Positions 11,489 through 21,227 of a stretch of DNA of 64,000 bases are shown here, piece after piece. Below the pieces are notes generated by a model. It worked only from the letters and a program-made list of their open reading frames with translations, had not been told where the DNA came from and made no database searches. A program made the position numbers and the translations under genes. The stretch is from Sophora flavescens (lineage: Eukaryota; Streptophyta; Magnoliopsida; Fabales; Fabaceae). Numbering within the stretch: the stretch's first letter is position 1; each line of letters opens with the position of its first letter. The stretch is taken from the NCBI GenBank assembly GCA_030762895.1, contig CM061063.1, forward strand, positions 219,539,223 through 219,603,222, read 5' to 3'.

Positions 11489-13436
11489 TCAGAATTTGTT
11501 CCTTGTAAAAATTCCCTAGTTAAAAAATCAGGGATAAAATTGTTATCACCTTTTAAATATTCAATTTCAAAATCAAAACAACTAAGGAAACTTTTCCATT
11601 TGGCAAAAATATGTTTTGACACTAAATTCTTGACATCTTTTTGTAAAACATCTTTAGCAGCTTTACAATCAATCCTTAGTAAAAACCTTTTATTTATCAA
11701 ATCATCTTGAAATTTTTTAATGCATAGTACTATAGATAAAATTTCTTTTTTAATAGTACCATATTTTTCTTGCGATGAGATCCAAAGACCTTTTGAAAAC
11801 GGACGACTTGCTCAACTTTATTGTTTGGAAGGATTTGCAGTAGGTTACCACCATATCCTTTATCTGATGCGTCAGTTTGAACAATGAGACTGACATCGGG
11901 ATGAGGAATTCCTAGACAAGGGACTGACCTGACATCTTTCTTAATGTCTAAGATTAATTTAGATAACTCTGGTGACCAAGCTTTAGGATTTGAGGTTTTC
12001 CTAAGCCTTGAATAAAGGGGTTTACACTTTATCCTAATATTAGGAATAAACTCAGACATAATTTGGACAACCAAAAAAATCTTTGTAATTGTTTTTTATC
12101 TGTTAATTCATTTGGGAATTTATCTGCAAAAGCTATACTTCTGCTTATTGGTGTTATCGTTCCTTGGTAAATTTCATGACCTAAAAATATTATTTTAGTT
12201 TGAAATAATTTTATCTTTTTGGCAGATATTACCATTCCATTTCTTTTTTATCGTTTCTTTAAAAATATTGAGATTTTTAAAATGTTGTTCTAATGATTGT
12301 GAGAATATTAAAACATCATCAATATACACAATGGTGAAATCAGAATGTGGATTTAATATATCATTCATAACATGTTGGAATTCAGAAGGAGCGTTTTTTA
12401 ATCCCATGGGAATTACATTCCATTCGTAATGTCCAAAAGGGACTGTAAAAGCTGTTTTATACTTATATTTTTCTTCTAACTTTATCTGATAGAATCCTGA
12501 CTTGATATCAAACTTTGAGAAGATTATTCCATCATGTAATCTTTTTATCAAATCTCTTTTATTTGGTATTGGATATCTTATCCATTTTAGGACATTATTC
12601 GAAGGTTTATAATTTATTACCATTCTGGGTTCTTCTCTTTCTATTTCTGATTGATGATTAACATAAAAGGCAGTGCAACTCCAAGGGGATTTTCTTGGCC
12701 TAATAAGTTTCTTATCGAGAAATCCTTTTATTTCTTTCTTGCAGTATTCCAAAGTCTCACTATTCATTTGGATAGGATGAGCTTTGGTTGGTATTTTACT
12801 TTCGTGAAAATCATCTTCATATGGTAGAGATACCATATGAGTTTTCCTTTCCCAAAAAGCATTGGGAACTTCTGAACAGACTTCTTTTTTAAAATCTTTT
12901 TGTATTTTAGTTATTTTCTCTTGTATTAAAGGATCTTTGATTTGTTTTTCTATCTTTGCATACAAGATTTCTTTCTGAAGATATCCTATTTGGTTTTCTT
13001 TTCTATGAATAATAGATAGAAAATTCTTTTCTTCTAAATTATCTTTTAAGTTATTCAGTTCTTTTTTCTTTATTGGATTTATAAATTCAAATATTACTTC
13101 TTGATTATCCTTCATAATTTTTATTCCTTCTTCTGTAATTTGGAGGGGATAAAGCTGTGTTAAGAAAGGAGTCCCTAATATTATTTGTTCTGAAGTATCT
13201 TTAACAAGGAGGAATGAGCTTTTAAAACAAATTCCTTTGTTACAGATACTAACATCTTCTAGTTTATAATTTACTTGTAATTTCTGGTTATTAGCTGTGT
13301 ATAACTTTTGAACTGTCTTTTGGTAATATTGAGTAGGAATGAGTCCTTCCTGAATGCAGTTAAGGTCTGCTCCTGAATCTATTAAAGCAATGAATGGTTG
13401 GTGAAAAGATTTCTTAATTTTCAAATTTATTTTCAC
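11485..13436 (-). pseudogene. Pararetrovirus protease-RT-RNase H, left copy, broken
   Basis: The frame at 13436-12195 holds a retropepsin-type aspartic protease (LIDSGADLNC at about residues 17-26) and a reverse transcriptase with IVYIDDVLIFS as the catalytic motif. A frameshift near 12240, in a T-rich run, ends it. The connection domain continues in another frame (12235-12029), and the RNase H segment is split over 12074-11730 and 11700-11485 (VQTDASDKGYGG and FIPDFLTREF visible). A further one-base shift at the RT/RNase H linker near 12060 is shared with the right copy, so it predates the duplication. These enzymes would copy the pregenomic RNA to DNA; here they cannot be made intact. Confidence 0.85.
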
Positions 13437-13953
13437 ATGTCATTTTTGCTGCATGGTTTTTATTCTTTAGAAGAAATTTTCTTCCTCATTGTAAAGAGCA
13501 TCAAATTCCTTCTCTTCATCAAAATGGGTAGAGGAAGAGTTTGAAGTGGCCTTAGCCTTTCCTTTTCCCAATGATTTTTCAAAAGTTTGTTGCAAAATTT
13601 TGTATTTTTGTTTTAAATCAGTGACTTCATTCTTTAAATTCTTAACTTCTCTATATAGAAGAGGGAGTGTTATTGGTTCTTGAATAAATGATGATTCGTG
13701 ATTTAGAATATCTTTTAAATTGTACCCTGAAAATTCTTTAGTTGTTATTTCTTGACTTTCTAATGCCTTGTATTTTTCTAACATTGCTAGCTTAACTTGT
13801 GGGTCATCTATTTGATGGACTAGGTCTAGCAAGACTCTAGCTTCTTTGGAAATAACGTTAATTGTAAATTTACAATCACAGTTATCTCCAAGACATCCAC
13901 AACTTAAGCATCCAATATTAGAATCAGATGAAGTTTCTTGATTCAGATGAAGT
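12934..13953. other. Single-copy spacer between the inverted arms
   Basis: The 1,020-bp centre of the inverted repeat. It belongs to the left, minus-strand pararetrovirus copy: the AP-RT linker, the aspartic protease and the C-terminal part of the capsid region. It is not present in the right copy, which begins abruptly inside the linker upstream of RT. The junction has a short direct repeat, CAGATGAAGTT, at 13925-13935 and again at 13944-13954. Confidence 0.8.
13467..13935 (-). pseudogene. Pararetrovirus capsid C-terminal region, partial
   Basis: An open frame runs from about 13930 to a TAA at 13467. It begins with a Cys-rich segment (CLSCGCLGDNCDC) that may be a diverged zinc-binding region of the capsid, followed by a helical, Lys/Glu-rich stretch and an acidic C-terminus. 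There is no natural start: the frame enters from the inverted-repeat junction, where the upstream capsid and movement parts are lost. The position immediately upstream of the protease supports capsid. Present only in the spacer, so single copy. Confidence 0.55.
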
Positions 13954-15395
13954 TCCTTTAATACAAGAGAAAATAACTAAAATACAAAAAGATTTTGAAA
14001 AAGAAGTCTGTTCAGAAGTTCCCAATGCTTTTTGGGAAAGGAAAACTCATATGGCATCTCTACCATATGAAGATGATTTTCACGAAAGTAAAATACCAAC
14101 CAAAGCTCGTCCTATCCAAATGAATAGTGAGACTTTGGAATACTGCAAGAAAGAAATAAAAGGATTTCTCGATAAGAAACTTATTAGGCCAAGCAAATCC
14201 CCTTGGAGTTGCACTGCCTTTTATGTTAATCATCAGTCAGAAATAGAAAGAGGAGAACCCAGGATGGTAATAAATTATGAACCTTCGAATAATGTCCTAA
14301 AATGGATAAGATATCCAATACCAAATAAAAGAGATTTGATAAAAAGATTACATGATGGAATAATCTTCTCAAAGTTTGATATCAAGTCAGGATTCTATCA
14401 GATAAAGTTAGAAGAAAAAGATAAGTATAAAACACCTTTTACAGTCCCTTTCGGACATTACGAATGGAATGTAATGTCCATGGGATTAAAAAACGCTCCT
14501 TCTGAATTCCAACATATTATGCATGATATATTAAATCCACATTCTGATTTCACCATTGTGTATACTGATGATGTTTTACTATTCTCACAATCATTAGAAC
14601 AACATTTTAAACATCTCAATATGTTTAAAGAAACAATAAAAAGAAATGGCATGGTAATATCTGCCCAAAAGATAAAATTATTTCAAACTAAAATAAGATT
14701 TTTAGGTCATGAAATTTACCAAGGAACGATAACACCAATAAGCAGAAGTATAGCTTTTGCCGATAAATTCCCAAATGAATTAACAGATAAAAATCAATTA
14801 CAAAGATTTTTAGGTTGTCTAAATTATGTCTGAGTTTATTCCCAATATTAGGATAAAGTGTAAACCCCTTTATTCAAGGCATTGGAAAACCTCAAATCCT
14901 AAAGCTTGGTCACCAGAGTTATCTAAGTTCATCTTAGACATTAAGAAAGATGCCAGGTCACTCCCTTGTCTAGGAATTCCTCATCCCAATGCCAGTCTCA
15001 TTGTTCAAACTGACGCATCAGATAAAGGATATGGTGGTATCCTACTGCAAATCCTTCCAAACAATAAAGCTGAGCAAGTCATCCGTTTTCATTCAGGTCT
15101 TTGGATCTCATCGCAAGAAAAGTATAGTACTGTTAAAAATGAAATTTTATCTATAGTACTATGCATTACTAAATTTCAAGATGATTTGATAAATAAAAAG
15201 TATTTACTAAGGATTGCTTGTAAAGCTGCTAAAGATGTTTTACAAAAAGATGTCAAGAATTTAGTGTCAAAACATATTTCCGCCAGATGACAAAGTTTAC
15301 TTAGTTGTTTTGATTTTGAAATTGAATATTTAAAAGGTGATAACAATTTTATCCCTGATTTTTTAACCAGGGAATTTTTACAAGGAACAAATTCC
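13954..15395 (+). pseudogene. Pararetrovirus RT-RNase H, right copy, broken
   Basis: The RT domain is open from about 13955 to 14833. Its catalytic motif reads IVYTDDVLLFS: the Ile of the usual YIDD/YVDD is Thr here, though the two Asp remain. A frameshift at 14830 (shared with the left copy) moves the linker and RNase H to the frame at 14826-15290. That frame holds VQTDASDKGYGGILLQ and KNEILSI and is ended by a TGA at 15288, where the left copy has a Trp codon. The last RNase H part continues in the same frame to 15400. Unlike the left copy, the RT C-terminus is not frameshifted. Confidence 0.85.
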
Positions 15396-15397
15396 GA

Positions 15398-16635
15398 ATG
15401 ACTTCTAGGTCCATAGGAGGATCTGTAAGAGGAGGAGCCTCCTCCTCTCCTAGCAAATCCAAAGAGTTAACCCCTGATTCATTCGCTCCCTCAGCTTCAC
15501 AAATAACAAAGAAAAACCTTCCTCCAGTCAGCCCCGCAAATAACCGAATTCAAAGCCCAAATAAATTTACTTCACTAAGTGAAGAACAACCAAATAAACT
15601 GACTACCTAGAGAGAACCTTTAGCATTCAAATTAAAACCATCTTGCAGAAGGCATGCCCTCATCGAGCAAGAATATGGTAACCCCACTTCAGATAACCCT
15701 TGGGACATGCTCCAACAACTCATCCCCAATGGTTTTGGCTGGGTTACAACCAGCAATGCTACTAAGACACTACAATATTATCAATACATTCTCATTGATA
15801 TCCAATCAGTAAAAATTGAACAGGAGGTAAATGAAAGTGCTCCAAAAGTAATTGCATATTCCAAATGTAAGATAATGAAGGTACTCACTCTAGCGGATTC
15901 GGGTCAAGGTCCGTTTATGCCTAAAAGATTCTCGAGAATCTTTGACCCACCTGTTTATAATTACTGGGATTATCAGAGAGCCTGGGAATTGGTCCTTTTC
16001 CAGCCAAATCCCCGTCACTCATGGTATTTCAATTTTTTAAATAACCAGGCCAGGTACCCAAACTGGTTTATGGAATGGTTTTGGGAATATGGAATATCCG
16101 CTGATATTCTCCCAAATTCACTCTTTGAGATTTACAATGAATATAAGTTATTAACCCCAGCAATGCCAATTTTTGGGAAGTTACTCCATTTTTGTGCTCA
16201 GTTCGAGATTGCTTGGTTACTCAAATTTAATTATGAGTACCATTCTCATTTACCAGAGCCCTTCCCAAAATACATCTGTTCAGTCAATACAGTCTCTTGG
16301 TGGAAAAAATTTAATGAAAGAGTGGCAGAAACAAAATTTGTTTCTTGGAAGAATAAGGTTCGTGCCAAAAGGTTTCCTCCTGCCTTTGAACCTCCAAAGA
16401 CTCCTCCTTCACAAGTAAAAGCAAAAGAGATTGGTAGCTCATCTCAAGCAGTCACTCCATTTACAATAACTTGAATGCCTCAACACCTCAAGAATATAAA
16501 AAATTATTAAAGGAAGCCCTTTCGTCATTGGGCTCTGATGAAGAAGAAGAAGAAGACGACTCAGTAACAGTAGGGTCAGATTATAACCCCTACTTGGAAA
16601 ATAATGATCCAGACTTTGGATTCTTTGATCAGTAA
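15398..16635 (+). pseudogene. Pararetrovirus ORF2, unknown function, right copy
   Basis: Right-arm counterpart of the left ORF2. It opens at 15398, is stopped by a TAG at 15608 (Gln in the left copy), then continues open to 16474. A one-base deletion there, relative to the left copy, shifts the acidic tail out of frame, and the natural TAA lies at 16633-16635. The aromatic core is well conserved between the copies despite these lesions. Function unknown; no signal peptide or membrane span seen. Confidence 0.7.
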
Positions 16636-16877
16636 AGCAAGTCACTCTGATCTTGTCTCATCCCCACTGTTTAGATGGCCGACAAGATTATCTTTCAATA
16701 ACCACTAAATAAAGCAAAAAGTAAAGAAGTTTGTTTGGTTGTGCCGACGATAATTTATTGGCCGACAAAGACCCACATGGCTACAATATTCAAGCTCTAA
16801 AGTCAAAAGTAAACAGTACCTGCTTTTCGCGGATTCCAAATGAGTTCAAATCCGCTCTCTCTTGAAGATCTTCTCCC

Positions 16878-17081
16878 ATCTATTTAAGAAGACCTCATTC
16901 ATCAGAGGAAGGCAGACTTATCTTTGGTTCTAATTTACTAATCAAGTTCCTTTTGTAACCTTGTAGTGTTAAAGCTTTCAAAGCAAGTTTACAGAAGTTC
17001 TCATTTATTTGTAAGTCAATTTGATAAAGTTTCATTTGATAACCTTTGTAATTTATACTATCAGTTGTTTAATGAAATAAA
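16878..17081 (+). promoter_or_regulatory. Pararetrovirus promoter-like region, right
   Basis: CTATTTAAGAAG at about 16880-16891 resembles a TATA box and is followed by AATAAA at 17076-17081, mirroring the left copy. Direction is rightwards, again away from the centre of the inverted repeat. I looked for the usual tRNA-Met primer site in the following 250 bases and did not find a good match, so the true leader may be truncated. Confidence 0.45.
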
Positions 17082-17229
17082 CCGATAGTAGTTTGATATA
17101 CATTACTTTCACTTATACTCTGATTTTCTATTTCACAACTATTTATTCTACTACTAATTCTTGAGATAATCCGCAGTGGCACTCTGGCAGATGAAATAAA
17201 AAATGTTGCTAATTTAATTATATCTAAAT

Positions 17230-17963
17230 TGTCAAAATTATTCCGTCAAAAAAATTTGTAAAAATTAAAGCAAACACATGAAAGTGCGAAGAATGACTAG
17301 GCCTATATAGAAGCAATAAGAAGAGCAGAACTTATATTAATGTTTATTGTTATGAGAAAGGTTGAAAATTGAAGTTTGCGAAGTGGATCGTAAGAAGAAA
17401 GGAGGTGTTTCAGTAGGTTATGAATCATTTTATTCTTACTCTCTTTTAATTTCATTGGTTTATAGCCTACTAAAATACTAGGGTGTCTCCCATGATATCC
17501 AATTTGGGTGTCAAAATAACATTATTCTTATAAGGGACCAAATTTTTCACGTCTGTGCTATTTTTATTTTGTCGTGTGCTTGTCTTTTTCAAAATGCAAT
17601 CCTTTCTTTTTTTATAAAAGCCAGCAAGGCCAGCGCCTAATAATGATTTTGATTCAATGCAAATTAATTTGCCATTTAAGAGAATTAATTCCCACAAAAA
17701 TTGTTTTGCTATTAGAAAGTAATATGGACGTTACAACATGAAATAATGGCTTAAAACTTTGAATTGATTTCAACCAGATAAGTTTTAAGGATTGGAATAA
17801 GAGCGTCAATGGTACAGGAAATTAATTCATTAATCTGCAAATCAATTGGTATAAAGATAATAGCAAATAATGGCTTAGACAATTGATTGTTCAAACCAAA
17901 AGTGCAAAGATTAAATGGTTGAAGCTTTAAGCACGTTTATATATAAGCACAATTTTTAAAATT

Positions 17964-18019
<56 letters not shown>

Positions 18020-18051
18020 ACAATTGATTCCCAATCAACTTGGTATTAAAA
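17230..18051. other. Flank between pararetrovirus and CACTA B, right
   Basis: Mirror image of 8869-9700 with no recognisable gene. It differs by a greatly expanded TA microsatellite at 17966-18018 next to the CACTA B terminus and by loss of the CA run. Confidence 0.5.
17966..18018. repeat. (TA)n microsatellite
   Basis: About 53 bp of perfect TA dinucleotides. The mirrored site in the left arm (about 8906-8917) has only a few units, so the expansion or contraction happened after duplication. Confidence 0.9.
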
Positions 18052-18350
18052 CACTAAAAAAAGGGGCTATTACCGACGGCCTTTAACCATCGAAAATGAT
18101 AGAAAGCAATCGGAAAACTATATTTCCGACGGATCAAATTCCGTCGGTACTAGGCACGTAGGAAAGGGTTTCCAATGGATAGGGGCGGTCCGTCGGAAAT
18201 TTCTGACGGTCTCGTCCATCATAAACCTTCTCACACGGATCCCCTAATTACCGACGGATATGTCCGTCGGTACGTGTCAGTGGACGTTACCGACGGGCAA
18301 ATCCGTCGGAAACTCTAAACTACATTTACCGACGGATTTGTCCGTCTGAA
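18052..18350. repeat. CACTA B 3' subterminal repeats, right copy
   Basis: Mirror of 8575-8868 with the CCGACGGA motif in both orientations. Several motif copies differ from the left arm by one or two bases (for example ACCATCGAAAATG for a degenerate unit). Confidence 0.8.
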
Positions 18351-18902
18351 ACAAGGGTTTTTATATTTTTTTTACATTGTATTTTAATTATTTTTTATTT
18401 TGTTTTTTTATTACATATTTTATTTTGTTTGATATTAATAATTAATTATAAATTTTAATTAATTTTTTATTATAATTTAAATTTTATATTTTGAATATTA
18501 AATATTATTATAGTATAATTATTAATTATGAATGTATTTTAATTATTAATTATTAATATATTATATTTTAATTAATTATTATTATATTTTAATTAAAAAA
18601 ACAAAATTGAAATTACAAATAAAATTTAAAAAGCAATTAAATTAAAAATAATTTAAAATAAAAACAAACTCAACATATAAACCATACATAAAATATCCGT
18701 CTAGCTACAAAACTCTACTACATCTGTAACTATCCTAATACCCATCACCATAATATCCGTCATCGTCGTCCTGGCGGGGGGAGTCTACCAGCGTCAGATG
18801 ACCATCCGACTGTGGCTCAGAAGACAGACCGGCATCATGCGGCTGCGGTGGTGGATCGGTAGAAGTAGTGGAGGACTGGGGCTGGGTGGCATGGAGGACC
18901 CC

Positions 18903-19324
18903 CTACAGAGCGCTGCACCTGTCTGGTGGGAGGAAATTGAGCACAGTAGTCATGACCGTAGAAAATGTCTCCATTTGGTGCATCATGCGCTTGTTCGCCT
19001 CCCTCTGCTGCTGCACCTCCTGCCTCAGTCGCTGCACCTCCTCCGTGTCTTGTGAGCTATAGGATGTAGGCTCCCGAATGGTCAAGCTCGGCGTCGACCC
19101 CCGACGGATGGACTTGGCTAGGGTTGTAGTACCGTAAATCCGCCCCTTCTTCTTCCCGCCCCTCCATATCCACCCAGACCTGGGTCTGTATTCGCTCAAC
19201 CTCGGTGGGGTCCAACTGAGAAGGATCCAAGGCACCAGAGCAGGAGGCAGCCTCATATGCTACCTGACTAAATTTGGCATTGTACTCTGCCTGTGATAAA
19301 TACATTACAATCAATATTTTATTA

Positions 19325-19362
<38 letters not shown>

Positions 19363-20870
19363 ATATAATAATAACATATACTTTAAATGTAAAAAGACAC
19401 TTTAGCTCACCACTGTCTGCCTTGACCTCTCATCAACAAACTCGTCGGTGTCCGAGCGAATACGTGTCTACTTAAAGACCGTAGGGATATTAACGGACCG
19501 AGCAAGCTCTCCTGCCTGCAACCGACACACAAATAAAATCAATTAATTATTAAATAAATTTTTAATAAAAATATACAGTTTATAAATAAAATTATTTATA
19601 TATGCATACCATATCAATGGCATGCTGCATGTGGCTAATCGAACCACCAGTGTGCATGCTCCCACCCTTCTCGGAAGCCCAATTCCTCTTCGCCTGCTCA
19701 CACTTCAGCTTGTAAGTTGGAGTGTCCCAGTACACACATAGTTGGGCCCAGATGTTGGGCCCAATGTAATCCGGACGTATCCTGGTCTCCCTACGCTCCC
19801 GAAGCATGTCCCTCAGTCGATTACCTGCTCGATCGTCAAAGATAATACGTATCTCTGAGGCATGCTCTGGTAACCAGCACACAAGATCCTGTTAACAAAG
19901 AAAAAATAGTAATAACATTATACAAAAAAAATATATAAAATGCGTGAAAAATAAAGGGAAAATTACATGAAATAATAAAAAACAACTTACCCCGAAACGT
20001 CTGAAGATACGATCCCGATCGTCCTGTGGGATCACCCCCCATGATGGCCAGAAGCGACGATACTGTGCCTCGATGGCATAGGCAACATGCTTTGATCCTA
20101 CTTTCGATGGGATGAAGCTGAAAAATTTATTATTTTATTAATTCAACAATATGACAACCATCAAATATATACTTATAGAATAGTAACTAAAGTAGTCAAA
20201 GTTTAAAAAGATTAAATTAAATAAAACTTACGATCCAGAAACCGGCCGGATCCATGGTCGTTCCTCAGGTGCGGGAACCCTGGCTCACTCAGGCAGGACC
20301 TCCGCCACGGCCGACTGCTGCACAGACGATGATGATGGAACGGTCGTGTCGTGACCGAATGCGGGCGCGGATGATGAGGCTGGAATGGTCGTGTCCGGTT
20401 GTGGCATCATCCCAAGAGTCGGCATAAATGATAATCCTGCTGGCTGTTTGGTCGGCGCAACCAATGATGATGGTGGTGCTGGGTGTGGGTGTGGTGTGGG
20501 TCCACTAGGGCGGCGAGTAGCCGGCTAGTGCGCGTCGTGGCACAAAGCGAGTGAAGGCCTGGACATGGGTCGAGGATGGGGTAGTGTGGGTCGGGGATAG
20601 TGTAGTATGGGTCGGTGAGGGTGTAGTATGGGTCGGTGAGGGTGTAGAATGGGTGGGCAAGGGTGTAGAATGGGTGGATGAGGCTCATATAGGTGCCACT
20701 AGGGTGGGTACCGAAGGGATGAGGGTGGGTGCGATGGGTGTTGAGGGACCTGCAGCAAAACAAGAAAGCACCTGGGACTTCACGGTGTACTGTCCCCGCT
20801 TAGCCTTCCCCTTCCCCTTATCACCGCTAGGCGGTAGGGGGCGGGGTTGCTGTCCTCCTGATGTTGACAT
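18903..20870 (-). pseudogene. CACTA second gene (Transposase_24-like), right copy
   Basis: Counterpart of 6302-8014. It starts at 20870 with MSTSGGQQPRPLPPSGDKGK. The Pro/Thr-rich region has an extra YYTLTDP-like unit compared with the left copy, and a stop interrupts the first exon near 20685. It keeps the exon lost on the left (RRFWPSWGVIPQDDRDRIF, about 20000-20100) and its intron, then RIIFDDRAGNRLRDMLRERR, the signature KKGRIYGTTTLAKS and the coiled coil EEVQRLRQEVQQQREANKRM. A TAG after NIPTVFK (about 19470) is shared with the left copy. This is the better copy for reconstructing the exon structure. Confidence 0.75.
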
Positions 20871-21227
20871 ATCTATTTTTATAGCACAAGTATAAATAAA
20901 TGTAAAAACAATAAATCAATTGACATCTAAGAGACTAATCTAAGCAAATATTTAAAATAGTACAATATTTGTCAAGTCTTAAATTTAATTGCATAAGCAA
21001 ATATTTAAATACAATAAAAATAACTTAAAATAAAATTCTTATTCAGACTCGGTATCGTCATCTGATTGTAAGTCCGACTCTTCGTTTTCTTGCATTGAAT
21101 CATCACTTTGGATTTCTTCCTCTAATGATGCATGCATCGATGACTGATTACCAATGACCACTTCTTCCCTTTCATTTGCAGATCCCAACATGCCAGTAAT
21201 TCACTCGACCTTAATTACTTCATTTTC

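Larger units (their letters stand above)
2071..12933 (+). repeat. Left arm of the 11-kb inverted repeat
   Basis: This stretch is the reverse complement, with scattered differences, of 13954-25050. It is collinear through CACTA B, the 0.8-kb flank, the pararetrovirus intergenic region, ORF2 and RT-RNase H. In ORF2 I count about 16 amino-acid differences over some 255 aligned residues. Private indels include a 225-bp loss near 7065. The inner end is where the match stops, at the AP-RT linker of the pararetrovirus. The outer end in the window is the element A insertion, and the duplication may continue beyond it. Confidence 0.9.
9700..13953 (-). mobile_element. Endogenous pararetrovirus, left copy (florendovirus-like)
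   Basis: Degenerate integrated Caulimoviridae sequence on the minus strand: capsid C-terminus, aspartic protease, reverse transcriptase, RNase H, then a separate ORF2 of 364 codons and a promoter-like intergenic region. There is no integrase, as expected for pararetroviruses. A replication polyprotein followed by a second ORF of unknown function matches what I recall of florendoviruses, though petuvirus-like relatives cannot be excluded. The movement-protein region is missing because the copy is cut at the inverted-repeat centre. All viral ORFs are interrupted by frameshifts or stops, so this copy is inactive. Confidence 0.75.
13954..17230 (+). mobile_element. Endogenous pararetrovirus, right copy
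   Basis: Inverted partial copy of the same integrated virus. It begins inside the AP-RT linker and runs through RT, RNase H, ORF2 and the promoter-like intergenic region. Protease and capsid are absent. Its private lesions differ from those of the left copy, and it also shares at least one older frameshift with it. The right edge with the flank is approximate. Confidence 0.75.

Noticed and set aside
16636..17300. tRNA-Met primer site of the pararetrovirus
   Set aside because: I looked for TGGTATCAGAGC or close variants after the TATA-like motif. The nearest, TGGCACTCTGGC, matches too poorly to call.
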